Numbered from the stretch's first letter, positions 17,549 through 25,001 are shown. The stretch is DNA of 64,000 bases from Methylobacterium oryzihabitans (GCF_004004555.2 NZ_SACP01000008.1:1-64000), one strand, 5' to 3'. Notes: generated from the letters alone by a model not told the origin. A program made the numbers and translations.

Positions 17549-17770
17549 TTATCCGCGCCGGCGCGGCTTGGCGGCGACCGGCTTGGGTGCCGCGGCCTCG
17601 GCCGCGTCGCGCGCCAGTCGCAGCGCCCGCAGGCGCACGGTCTTGGCGTCTTCCGCCACCGCGAGGGCCCGATACTCCGCCATCGCCTCGGCGCCCTGGG
17701 CCGCCCGCATCTGGGCCTGCGCCTGACGGGTCTCGGCGCGATCGCGGGCGCTGCTGTCGTCGTGGGTCAC
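17549..17770 (-). CDS. Small conserved-looking hypothetical protein, charged helix
   Basis: A 73-residue, Ala/Arg-rich protein starting at GTG 17768-17770 behind GGAGGA on the minus strand. The middle part EYRALAVAEDAKTVRLRALRLARDA is helical and similar to short proteins I recall from rhizobia and Methylobacterium, but no function is assigned. No signal peptide or membrane segment. It is transcribed toward the secreted-protein gene at 17377, 171 bases away. Confidence 0.6.
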   Translation of the reverse strand: MTHDDSSARDRAETRQAQAQMRAAQGAEAMAEYRALAVAEDAKTVRLRALRLARDAAEAAAPKPVAAKPRRRG

Positions 17771-18141
17771 GGTCCGTTTCCTCCACCCCTCCGGCCTCGC
17801 GTGGACGAGCCGCGGGGGAATATAGGGCGCGGCCTCGAATCGGCGAATCGTCCGGGGTTACCGGCATCCGGCCCCGGGCGGTCGCCGGGGCGACGTCGCA
17901 CCATCGGGGCGCCGTGCAGACCTGCCGGATCCACGGAGCGGACTTGCCGCGCGGACGTCTCGGCTTCGGGTTTTACTCCGGCCGGCGGCGCGGCCGCGGT
18001 CGCCGCGCCCGGGTATTCGGTGCAGCCAAGGCTGAAACCATCTCCGCGGCCGCTCATTCTTCTTCCAGACGATGCGTTAACCTGGATCAAGCGTGGACTC
18101 GGAGGCCGCAGGACGGCGCGTGCTCCGGAGGAGGAGGGTGT
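17771..18141. other. Divergent intergenic region
   Basis: About 370 bases between the small leftward gene and the rightward NepR-like/receiver gene; promoters for both must lie here. I found no clear GGAAC-N16-GTT EcfG site. The open frames crossing it are shadows. Confidence 0.4.
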
Positions 18142-18720
18142 ATGCGTCCAGCCGATCGGTTCTATCAGGCGGCCTATGACGGAACGTCGAAGCCCATCCT
18201 GCACGGGGTCGGACGCGGGCTCGTGGAGGCTTACGGGTCGGCCGACCACGAGCCGTTGCCCGACCGCCTGCGCGAACTGGCCCAGATGCTGATCGACCGC
18301 GAGGCGGCCCAGGGCGGCGCCGGGACCCGGGACGCCGCGCCGATGAAGCTCGTCCTCGTGGTCGAGGACGATCCCTCGGTGCGCGACCTCGCCGTCTCGC
18401 TGTTGCAGGACACGGTGCTCGATGCGGTGGCCTGCGAGACCGGCGAGGACGCGGTCGAGTTGCTGCGCCAGCGCGGCGGCGACGTGGCGATGCTGTTCAC
18501 CGACGTGCGCCTGCCCGGGGGGATGGACGGGCTGCGCCTCGCCGAGACGGTGAGCAAGCTGTGGCCCTGCGTCCGGCTCGTCGTCACCTCCGGCTTCCCC
18601 GACGTGCGCACCGATGCCCTGCCCGACAACGTCGTCTACCTGCCCAAGCCCTGGCAGGCGGTCGACGTCCTGGCCCAGGTCGACCACGCGGTGCGCAACC
18701 CGCCTCCGCCGGTCGACTAA
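18142..18720 (+). CDS. Response regulator with NepR-like N-terminal segment
   Basis: A 192-residue protein. Residues ~18-52 (HGVGRGLVEAYG, then EPLPDRLRELAQML) fit the NepR anti-sigma pattern IGxxLRxxYxxxxxEPxPxxFxxLLxxL. Residues ~69-186 are a complete receiver: E75/D76/D77, phosphoacceptor D121 in TDVRLP, Thr149/Ser150, Lys169 in LPKPW. There is no DNA-binding domain. The ATG at 18142 is preceded by GGAGGAGG, which supports inclusion of the N-terminal segment. NepR binds EcfG sigma factors and phospho-PhyR in the alphaproteobacterial stress response. A NepR-like part attached to a receiver could link phosphorylation to sigma control; this is inference. It is 4.2 kb from an EcfG-like gene. 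Confidence 0.75.
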   Translation: MRPADRFYQAAYDGTSKPILHGVGRGLVEAYGSADHEPLPDRLRELAQMLIDREAAQGGAGTRDAAPMKLVLVVEDDPSVRDLAVSLLQDTVLDAVACETGEDAVELLRQRGGDVAMLFTDVRLPGGMDGLRLAETVSKLWPCVRLVVTSGFPDVRTDALPDNVVYLPKPWQAVDVLAQVDHAVRNPPPPVD

Positions 18721-18760
18721 ATAGAAACCGGCTGCAAACGATTGATTTTAAATCAGAAAT

Positions 18761-18936
18761 TTTGAGCGCGGGATCCCCTCTCCCGGGTGGGAGAGGGGTA
18801 GGGGTGAGGGTGGAGACGATGCAGAATGGAGACCTGAAGGTCGAGCTGCACAGCTCAGCCGTTGGGCCTGATTCTGCACCCGAGCCACCCTCACCCCTGT
18901 CCCCTCTCCCACTCGGGAGAGGGGGACCCGCGCTAA
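18761..18936. repeat. Dispersed CCCTCTCCC palindromic repeat, copy A
   Basis: Starts TTGAGCGCGGGATCCCCTCTCCC and ends GGGAGAGGGGGACCCGCGCTAA, so the outer arms are complementary over about 25 bases. Inner GGGGTGAGGGTGG and CCACCCTCACCCC also pair. The whole can fold into a long hairpin. A second copy is at 48855-49028. Confidence 0.85.
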
Positions 18937-19024
18937 GACGAAAACTGTCTTCGATGGCTGCAACGGGTGCAGAAAATCCGCGATCCCGTTTCATCCGCAA
19001 GGGACGGCCATGCCGGTGAGCAAC

Positions 19025-19173
19025 TGATATGATTTCCGGAAGATTCCTTCCCGAAATCGTATCACCAGCCCGCGCGGTGGAGCCGTAGGCTTCACACACC
19101 TGAGCGAAGCCGGTTTCTGCTTCGCGAAGCGATCCCGCAGGGATCGCCGAGCGATCAATCGGAAACCGTACGA
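19025..19173. repeat. REP-like palindromic element, copy 3
   Basis: TGATATGATTTCCGGAAG...GAAATCGTATCACCAGCCCGCGCGGTGG, then AGCGAAGCCGG...GATCCCGCAGGGATCGCCGAGCGATCAATCGGAAACCGTACGA. It is nearly the same block order as copy 4 at 23649. It lies between repeat A and the 40-residue membrane protein gene. Confidence 0.85.
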
Positions 19174-19178
19174 GTTCC

Positions 19179-19301
19179 TCAGCCCGGCTTGGCCTGTCCG
19201 CCCTGGCGGATCTGGCGGGCACCCTCGGCGAGGGTGCGGCGGGCGACGACGAGCGCCAGGACGGCGGCGGCGAGGCCGAGGGTGAGCGGCAGTTTCGCCA
19301 T
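19179..19301 (-). CDS. Small single-span membrane protein
   Basis: A 40-residue peptide, MAKLPLTLGL..., with one hydrophobic segment (residues ~5-20) followed by a basic tail (ARRTLAEGARQIRQGG). AGGA lies 5 bases before the ATG on the minus strand. A longer in-frame start at 19445 adds a low-complexity N-terminus. It diverges from the asparaginase gene. Unknown function; moderate support only. Confidence 0.45.
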   Translation of the reverse strand: MAKLPLTLGLAAAVLALVVARRTLAEGARQIRQGGQAKPG

Positions 19302-19465
19302 GGAATCCTCGCGTACAGGTTGTGGCTCGTCAACCTCACGGGCGGCGCCCTGTTCCGGTTTTGCCGCCATGTCGGGGGCGAGGGGGTGGGTCTCGCGGGC
19401 GGTGGAGCGCGCGGCCCGGTTCTCGCAGGCGCTGCGAGGCCGCAACCACGAGGAAACGTCCGTTC

Positions 19466-20467
19466 ATGTCCCCTCTCCCGAAGGTCGCGTTCATCGGAAC
19501 CGGCGGAACGATCTCGTCGATCGGCCGCGACAGCCTCGACCTCCTCGACTACACCGCCACCGACCGCCGCCTGGAGGCCGACGCGATCCTCGACGCCGTA
19601 CCGGAGGTGCGGCGGGCCGCCGAGGTGATCCCGGTGCGGTTCCGGGCGGTGACCAGCCCGGCGATCGGCTTCCCGGAATGGCGCGACCTGGTGTTCCTGT
19701 GCGAGCGGGTGGCGGCCGAGCACCCGGACCTCGCCGGCATCGTCATCGGGCACGGCACCGCCACCCTGGAGGAGACCGCCTACGCGCTGAGCCTGACGCT
19801 CACCGTTCCCCTGCCGGTCGTGGTGGTCGGGTCGCAGCGCCCGATCAGCGCGCTGTCGAGCGATGCCGGCCTCAACCTCGTCGCGGCGGTCCGCACCGCC
19901 GCCGCGCCGGCCTCCCGCGGGCGCGGGGTGCTGGTGGTGCTCAACGACGAGATCCAGGCCGCCCGCGAGGTGACCAAGACCTCGGTCGCCCGGCTCCAGA
20001 CCTTCCGCAGCCCCGATTTCGGCGTGCTCGGGCAGGTCGACGGCGACGGCGTGCTCTACTACCGCGCCTCCGAACGCCGGCACGCCCCCGGCACGCCGTT
20101 CGACCTCCGGCCCCTCGACGCGCTGCCGCGGGTCGACGTGTCCTACGCCTATGCCGGGGCCGACGGCACCGCGGTCCGGGCCTTCGTGGCGGCGGGCGCC
20201 CGCGGCCTCGTCTCGGCCGGTCTCGCCCCCGGCATGACCCCGCCGGCCGAGGCCGACGCCCTCGAAGCGGCCGCCGCCGCCGGAATCATCGTGGTGCAGT
20301 CGACCCGGGCCGGCAGCGGCGTGGTCCCGTCGACCACCCGGCTGCGCCAGCGCGGCATTCTCGGCGCCGACAACCTGACGCCGCAGAAGGCCCGCATCCT
20401 GCTCGCCCTCGCCCTCACGGTGACCCGCGACCCGGCCCAGGTGGCGGAGATGTTCGCGACCTATTGA
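19466..20467 (+). CDS. L-asparaginase family amidohydrolase
   Basis: A 333-residue enzyme that hydrolyses L-asparagine to aspartate and ammonia. First signature GTGGTISS (11-18, nucleophile Thr15). The second signature reads GHGTATLEETA (95-105), where the usual motif is HGTDTMEETA. The Thr of the second catalytic triad (Thr98) and Lys171 (VTKTS) are present, but the triad Asp is Ala99. GSQRPISALSSDAG matches the substrate-binding region. No signal peptide, so a cytosolic enzyme. The substitution may mark a subfamily with different substrate or reduced asparaginase activity. Stop TGA at 20465-20467, 10 bases from the convergent yegD-like stop. Confidence 0.88.
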   Translation: MSPLPKVAFIGTGGTISSIGRDSLDLLDYTATDRRLEADAILDAVPEVRRAAEVIPVRFRAVTSPAIGFPEWRDLVFLCERVAAEHPDLAGIVIGHGTATLEETAYALSLTLTVPLPVVVVGSQRPISALSSDAGLNLVAAVRTAAAPASRGRGVLVVLNDEIQAAREVTKTSVARLQTFRSPDFGVLGQVDGDGVLYYRASERRHAPGTPFDLRPLDALPRVDVSYAYAGADGTAVRAFVAAGARGLVSAGLAPGMTPPAEADALEAAAAAGIIVVQSTRAGSGVVPSTTRLRQRGILGADNLTPQKARILLALALTVTRDPAQVAEMFATY

Positions 20468-20477
20468 GCCCGCGCCC

Positions 20478-21725
20478 TCACCCGTAGCGCCGGGCCGCCT
20501 CGATGGTGAGCCCGGTGCCGACCGACCCGAAGGTGTCGCCCTCGACCACCCGGGCGTCGGGCACGGCGGCGAGGATCGCGGCGCGGACATGCGGCAGCCG
20601 GGTCGAGCCGCCGGTGAGGAACAGCGCGTCGATGTCGCCCTGCCCCAGGCCGGCCTCGCGCAGGCAGGCGGCGGTGCGGGCGCCGATGCGCCGGGCCTGC
20701 TCGGCGGTGTGGTGCTCCAGGTCGGCGCGGGTCAGCGGCGCGGCGAGGCCCGCCTCGATCCAGTCGAGGTCGAGGCGGGCGGTCCCCTCCCCCGCGAGTG
20801 CGATCTTGGCGTCCTCGACCGCCATCGCGAGGGTGTGGCCGCGTTCCAGCTCGATCACGGTGGCGAGGCGGTCGAGCAGGTCGGGCCGCGCCACCTCCCG
20901 GCGCAGGCCCTGGACCTCGCGCAAAGTCCGGCCGTCGTAGAGGCGGTTGATGCTCGACCACGTCGCAAGGTCGTGGAAGTACGACGACGGCACGTCGAGG
21001 CCGGGGCGCCTCATCGGGCTGCCGAGGCCGAGCAGCGGCATCACCCCGCCGAGGCTGAGGAAGCGGTCGAAGTCGGTGCCGCCGATCCGCACGCCGTCGT
21101 TCGACAGGATGTCGCCGCCGCGCTCGGTCCGGGCGTGCCGCGCGGGGCTGAGCCGCACCACCGAGAAGTCCGAGGTGCCGCCGCCGATATCGGCGATCAG
21201 CGCGACCTCCTCGCGGTCGAGGCCGCTCTCGTAGTCGAGGGCGGCGGCGATCGGCTCGTACTGGAACGATACCTCGCGGAAGCCGACCGACCGGGCGATC
21301 GCCTCCAGGGCGGCCTCGGCCCGGCGGTCGCCCTCCGGGTCGCCGTCGACGAAGTGGACCGGCCGGCCGTGCACGACCCGGGTGAGGTCGGCCCGTCCGC
21401 GGACCTCGGCCCGCTCCTTCACGGTGGCGAGGTAGCGGGCGATGACGGTCCGGAACGAGATCCGGGCCCGGCCGACCGGCGTCGTCTCCTCCAGCAGCGA
21501 CGAGCCGAGCACTGACTTGAGGCCGCGCATCAGCCGGCCCGGCACGCCCTCGACATAGGCCGCGATGGCGGCGCGCCCGATCGCCGCCTCGCCGGCGCGG
21601 GGGAAGAAGATCGCGCTCGGCACCGTGACCGCCTCGCCTTCGAGCGCCTCCAGGGCCGGGCGGCCGCCGCGGAGCGTCCCGAGGGTCGTGTTCGAGGTGC
21701 CGAAGTCGAGGCCGCAGGCCGCCAT
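20478..21725 (-). CDS. yegD: Hsp70-family protein, YegD-like
   Basis: A 415-residue protein with an Hsp70/actin ATPase fold: phosphate-1 loop DFGTSNTTLG (7-16), phosphate-2 ADIGGGTSDFSVV, and adenosine motif LTGGSTRLPHV near the C-terminus. It lacks the long peptide-binding domain of DnaK, as in E. coli YegD. It is a putative cytosolic chaperone-like ATPase of unknown client. Start ATG 21723-21725 gives the usual GLDFGTSN N-terminus. Its upstream region faces the csbD promoter. Confidence 0.9.
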   Translation of the reverse strand: MAACGLDFGTSNTTLGTLRGGRPALEALEGEAVTVPSAIFFPRAGEAAIGRAAIAAYVEGVPGRLMRGLKSVLGSSLLEETTPVGRARISFRTVIARYLATVKERAEVRGRADLTRVVHGRPVHFVDGDPEGDRRAEAALEAIARSVGFREVSFQYEPIAAALDYESGLDREEVALIADIGGGTSDFSVVRLSPARHARTERGGDILSNDGVRIGGTDFDRFLSLGGVMPLLGLGSPMRRPGLDVPSSYFHDLATWSSINRLYDGRTLREVQGLRREVARPDLLDRLATVIELERGHTLAMAVEDAKIALAGEGTARLDLDWIEAGLAAPLTRADLEHHTAEQARRIGARTAACLREAGLGQGDIDALFLTGGSTRLPHVRAAILAAVPDARVVEGDTFGSVGTGLTIEAARRYG

Positions 21726-21831
21726 GGTGCAGGGATCCGGGGGGTCGGGCGGGACGGGCCGCGCCGGGAGGGGCGAGCCCCTACAGGCTTCGCCGCTCGC
21801 GGTCCAGCCGGCGGCGAACGCCTTTCGTCGA

Positions 21832-21856
21832 GGAACAATCGCCTGACCCAGCGGTT
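21832..21856 (+). promoter_or_regulatory. EcfG-type (general stress response) promoter upstream of csbD-like gene
   Basis: GGAAC at 21832-21836, a 16-base spacer, and GGTT at 21853-21856, close to the EcfG consensus GGAAC-N16/17-CGTT. It lies 49 bases before the ATG of the CsbD-like gene, a stress-type product. Matched by eye. Confidence 0.65.
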
Positions 21857-21904
21857 CTTGGGGGCGAAGCAGTTCAGCAACTGCACAACTCGGAGATCGA
21901 TCCC

Positions 21905-22108
21905 ATGAGCAGCACGACCGACAAGATCAAGGGTCTCGCCAACGAGGCGGTCGGCAACGTCAAGCAGGGCATCGGCAACCTGACCGGCGACGAGAAGCTG
22001 AAGGCCGAGGGCAAGGCCCAGGAGCTCAAGGGCGAGGGCCAGAAGACCGTCGGCGATGCCAAGGACGGCATCAAGCACGCCGCCGACACGGTGAAGAGCA
22101 AGCTCTGA
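21905..22108 (+). CDS. CsbD-family stress protein
   Basis: A 67-residue hydrophilic protein with the CsbD pattern: KIKGLANEAVGNVKQGIGNLTGDEKLKAEG followed by KAQELKGEGQKTVG. CsbD-like proteins are small, abundant, general-stress proteins of unknown biochemical role. An EcfG-type promoter lies just upstream. A hairpin after the stop (22171-22203) may end the transcript. The next gene encodes a longer relative. Confidence 0.9.
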   Translation: MSSTTDKIKGLANEAVGNVKQGIGNLTGDEKLKAEGKAQELKGEGQKTVGDAKDGIKHAADTVKSKL

Positions 22109-22170
22109 GCCGCCGCGCGAGGCAAGAAGGGGTTTCGGGCGCGCGGCGCCCGGGCCCTGATCGGGTTCAT

Positions 22171-22203
22171 CGGCCGGCCGTGGCGCAGTCGCCGGGCCGG
22201 CCG
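22171..22203 (+). terminator. Hairpin after csbD-like gene
   Basis: Nine-base arms CGGCCGGCC (22171-22179) and GGCCGGCCG (22195-22203) around a 15-base loop, followed by TTTCATTTT. A plausible terminator or attenuator before the gene at 22225. Confidence 0.6.
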
Positions 22204-22224
22204 TTTCATTTTCGGGAGACCGGC

Positions 22225-22620
22225 ATGAACAGGGATCAGATCGAAGGCGGCCTGCGTCACCTCAAGGGCCGCGGGCAGACCGCCATCGGCGCCGTCGCCG
22301 GACGGGTCCGGCCGCAGGCCGAGGGCGCGTTCAACCAGGTCGTCGGCGGGGCCCAGTACGTCTACGGGCGCGGGCGCCGGACGGCGGAGGACCTGTCGCG
22401 CGACGGCGCGGCCCTCGCGGAGGACATCAGCGAGCGCGGCCGTCATCTCTACGACGAGACCCGCTCGCGGGGCCGCGACCTCTACGACGAGACGCGCTCG
22501 CGCGGCCGCCACGCCGCCGGCCGGATCCGCCACCGCACCGAGGCCAAGCCGGCCGAGACGCTGCTGCTGGTCGCCGGCCTCGCCTTCGTGACCGGCTGGC
22601 TGGTCCGCGGCCGCCGCTGA
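22225..22620 (+). CDS. CsbD-like protein with C-terminal membrane anchor
   Basis: A 131-residue protein. The N-terminus, MNRDQIEGGLRHLKGRGQTAIGAVAG, resembles the start of CsbD proteins. The middle is charged and contains a near-perfect tandem repeat of RGRxLYDETRS (residues ~72-94). The C-terminus is one hydrophobic helix (TLLLVAGLAFVTGWLV) ending in RGRR. It resembles the ElaB/YqjD-type layout of stress proteins anchored at the inner membrane by a C-terminal helix. ATG 22225 is chosen because it begins the CsbD-like sequence behind GGGAG. Confidence 0.75.
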   Translation: MNRDQIEGGLRHLKGRGQTAIGAVAGRVRPQAEGAFNQVVGGAQYVYGRGRRTAEDLSRDGAALAEDISERGRHLYDETRSRGRDLYDETRSRGRHAAGRIRHRTEAKPAETLLLVAGLAFVTGWLVRGRR

Positions 22621-22630
22621 AGCCAGTCAG

Positions 22631-22659
22631 GCCGCGCCGCTCCCCGGGGACGGCGCGGC
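22631..22659 (+). terminator. GC-rich hairpin after the membrane-anchored CsbD-like gene
   Basis: Nine-base arms GCCGCGCCG (22631-22639) and CGGCGCGGC (22651-22659) with an 11-base loop, 10 bases after the stop. There is no T run, so termination strength is uncertain. Confidence 0.5.
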
Positions 22660-22670
22660 CCGCGATGCGG

Positions 22671-22700
22671 CAGGGCAATCGCTTTACAGCGATTGCCCTG
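22671..22700. repeat. Perfect 13-base inverted repeat in the gap upstream of the sigma factor gene
   Basis: CAGGGCAATCGCT (22671-22683) pairs fully with AGCGATTGCCCTG (22688-22700) around a 4-base loop, followed by GTGTTTTG. A related block AGGACAATCGCTGAATCGATG appears at 22801-22821. It is either a terminator or part of a further repeat family filling 22661-22850. Confidence 0.7.
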
Positions 22701-22904
22701 GTGTTTTGCTCCGCCTCAGGCGCCGGCGTTCGCGTCCGCTCACTTGGCTTTCGCTCCGCTCTGCGCGCCCGGCATGGAGCGTCGCCCTGCGGGCGACCGC
22801 AGGACAATCGCTGAATCGATGGCCCCGCGCGATGAGGACAGCCCCCTCGCGCGGGGGCTCGATATGGTCTAGCTTGGTGCGAACTTGCGCCAGCCGAAAG
22901 ACCG

Positions 22905-23651
22905 ATGACCCAGCCTCCCCCCTCCGGCCGGTCCAAACCCCTCCCGGCGACAGCCCCCGCGATGTCCGCCGCGATCCAGGAGCATCTCGGCGAGCAGTTG
23001 CGGGCGGTCTACGCCTCTCTCGGCGAGGTCGAGGCGCCGGCCAGCTTCGGCAGCCTGATCGCGCGGCTCGAGAAGGCGCTGGCGGCCCAGGGCGCGTCGG
23101 CGACGGACTCCTTCCGCGACGATCTCATCGCGGCGGCCCCGGCCCTGCGGCGCTTCGCCCTCACCCTGACCGCCAACGCCGCCCGCGCCGACGACCTCGT
23201 GCAGGACACGATGCTGAAGGCGTGGCAGAACCAGAACCGGTTCGAGGACGGCACCAACCTCAACGCGTGGTTGTTCACGATCATGCGCAACGCGTTCTAT
23301 TCCGAGCACCGCAAGCGCGCCCGCGAGGTCGAGGACGGCGACGGCATCTATTCCGCCCGGCTGGTCTCGGCCCCCAACCAGGGCGACCGGCTCGACGTGC
23401 AGGACCTGCAGACCGCCCTGAGCAAGCTCGTGGCCGAGCAGCGCGAGGCCCTGCTCCTCGTGGCGGTCGGCGACATGTCGTACGAGGAAGCCGCCGCCCT
23501 GATGGATTGCAAGGTCGGCACGGTGAAGAGCCGCGTCTGCCGCGCCCGTGACAAGCTCGCCGAGATCCTCGGCTACAGCGGCGGCGAACTCGGTGCCGAC
23601 CGCCTCACCCGCTCGGCGATGGGCGCCGGCTTCGTCGCCGCCGAGGGCTGA
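22905..23651 (+). CDS. ECF sigma factor, EcfG-like, with NepR-like N-terminal extension
   Basis: A 248-residue protein. Residues ~70-145 are sigma region 2 (ADDLVQDTMLKAWQNQ, then LNAWLFTIMRNAFYSEHRKR) and ~166-222 are region 4 with the helix-turn-helix MSYEEAAALMDCKVGTVKSR. The sequence is closest in style to EcfG, the general stress sigma of alphaproteobacteria. The first ~65 residues are extra; residues 24-62 (EHLGEQLRAVYASL, then APASFGSLIARLEKAL) match the NepR anti-sigma pattern. This would put a sigma factor and its inhibitor-like element in one chain; the domain call is by eye. The stop TGA is shared with REP-like copy 4. Confidence 0.82.
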   Translation: MTQPPPSGRSKPLPATAPAMSAAIQEHLGEQLRAVYASLGEVEAPASFGSLIARLEKALAAQGASATDSFRDDLIAAAPALRRFALTLTANAARADDLVQDTMLKAWQNQNRFEDGTNLNAWLFTIMRNAFYSEHRKRAREVEDGDGIYSARLVSAPNQGDRLDVQDLQTALSKLVAEQREALLLVAVGDMSYEEAAALMDCKVGTVKSRVCRARDKLAEILGYSGGELGADRLTRSAMGAGFVAAEG

Positions 23652-23799
23652 TGCGGATTCCGGACGCTTCGTTCCGAAATCCGTATCACCAGCCCGCGCG
23701 GTGGAGCCGGAGGCTCCACACGCTTGAGCGAAGCCGATTTCCGCATCGCGCATGCGATCCCGGAGGGATCGCCGAGCGATCAATCGGAAATCGTATGAC
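23649..23799. repeat. REP-like palindromic element, copy 4
   Basis: TGATGCGGATTCCGGACG...GAAATCCGTATCACCAGCCCGCGCGGTGGAGCC, then GATCCCGGAGGGATCGCCGAGCGATCAATCGGAAATCGTATGA. Its first three bases are the stop codon of the sigma factor gene. Near-complete match to copy 3. Confidence 0.88.
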
Positions 23800-23815
23800 G
23801 GTTCCGGAAGGGACG

Positions 23816-24550
23816 TCAGTCGCCCTCCGGCCGGAAGACGTAGCCGAGCCCCCGGACCGTGCGGATGAAGCGCGGATTGCCCGGATCGGGCTCGACCTTC
23901 TTGCGGATCCGGTTGATCCGCACGTCGATCGCCCGGTCGAACGCCTCGGGGTCGCGGGCGTCGGCGAGGTCGAGGAGGCGCTCGCGGCTCAGCACCCGCT
24001 TCGGGTTGTCGAGGAACGCCTTGAGCAGGGCGAATTCCGAGCGGGTCAGGACCTGCTCGGTGCCGGCCTCGTCGCGCAGGCGCAGGGTCTCGGTATCGAC
24101 CTCGACCCGGCCGAACCGGCTCCAGCCCCGGCCCTCGCGCACGGGCGGCGCCGTTTCCACGGGGCGCGCCTGCGCCGCCGACCGGCGCAGCACCGAGCGG
24201 ACCCGGGCGACCAGCTCGCGCAGCTCGCACGGTTTCGGCAGGTAGTCGTCGGCGCCGAGTTCGAGGCCGACCACCCGGTCGATCGGGCTCGCGGTCGCCG
24301 TCAGCATGATGATCGGGATCGCGCTGCGGGCCTTGAGGTCGCGCACGATCGACAGCCCGTCCTCCTCCGGCATGTTGAGGTCGAGCACGATGAGGTCGGG
24401 CGTCGCGCCGGCGAGATGCCGGCGCAGGGCGCCGCCGCCGTCGCACAGCGTCACCTCGAACCCGTGCATGCGCAGGTAGTCGCCCACCATCGCGCGGGCA
24501 TCGGCCTCGTCGTCGACGACGACGATCCGCTGGAGGCCGGCGCCGGTCAC
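23816..24550 (-). CDS. OmpR-family response regulator
   Basis: A 244-residue two-component regulator. Residues ~8-125 are the receiver with VVVDDE, phosphoacceptor in VLDLNMP, Thr in MLTAT and Lys in YLPKP. Residues ~150-240 form the winged helix-turn-helix output (TRSEFALLKAFLDNPKRVLSRERLL, then AIDVRINRIRKKVEPDPGNPRFIRTVRGLGYVF). No histidine kinase lies next to it, so it is an orphan or is paired elsewhere. Start chosen at ATG 24548-24550; the domain begins nine residues in. Confidence 0.92.
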   Translation of the reverse strand: MTGAGLQRIVVVDDEADARAMVGDYLRMHGFEVTLCDGGGALRRHLAGATPDLIVLDLNMPEEDGLSIVRDLKARSAIPIIMLTATASPIDRVVGLELGADDYLPKPCELRELVARVRSVLRRSAAQARPVETAPPVREGRGWSRFGRVEVDTETLRLRDEAGTEQVLTRSEFALLKAFLDNPKRVLSRERLLDLADARDPEAFDRAIDVRINRIRKKVEPDPGNPRFIRTVRGLGYVFRPEGD

Positions 24551-24773
24551 GGCGTGCCCTCCGTCGCGCCGCGGACCGGGCCGCCGGCGCCTCTGAATCC
24601 GACGATGATCACAGCGTGACGCCCCCGAAGTGACGGTGACCGGCCCGAACCGGGCCGAATGAAGCGGGAACCATGCCGGCGAAGCCCCGGGCCGTCCACG
24701 TTCCGGACCGGCCGCCGGGCGGCCGATCTGTGCGTAACTGCCGCCGTTGCCTGGCAGGGTTAGGACAACCCAC

Positions 24774-25001
24774 TCACGGCGCCGTCTCGCCGCCGAGGTA
24801 GGCGGCCAGACGTGCCGCGAGACGGTCGCGCGTGGCGGCGGGCAGGGCGCCGGGCGCCTCCGCCTCGATCAGGGCCGCGAGCCTCTCGCGGCTCGGAGCC
24901 GGCGCGCGGGAGGCGCGCAGCAGCCGCTCCAGCGCGGCGAGGTCGCGATGCCAGGAGGCCCGTCCGGTCTCGGGCTCGGCGGTGACGATGGGACGGGGCA
25001 T
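24774..25001 (-). CDS. Small hypothetical protein
   Basis: A 75-residue Ala/Arg/Glu-rich protein, probably helical ([28 protein letters not shown]). No motif, signal or membrane segment is visible. Codon use is like the neighbours. It stands alone between the OmpR-type gene and mutM, on the same strand. Function unknown and reality only moderately supported. Confidence 0.4.
   Translation of the reverse strand: MPRPIVTAEPETGRASWHRDLAALERLLRASRAPAPSRERLAALIEAEAPGALPAATRDRLAARLAAYLGGETAP

Noticed and set aside
17391..17867. A 158-codon minus-strand frame overlapping the small gene at 17549
   Set aside because: Composition is a frame-shifted Arg/Pro/Gly-rich shadow; the 17549-17770 frame has a good ribosome binding site and plausible helix.
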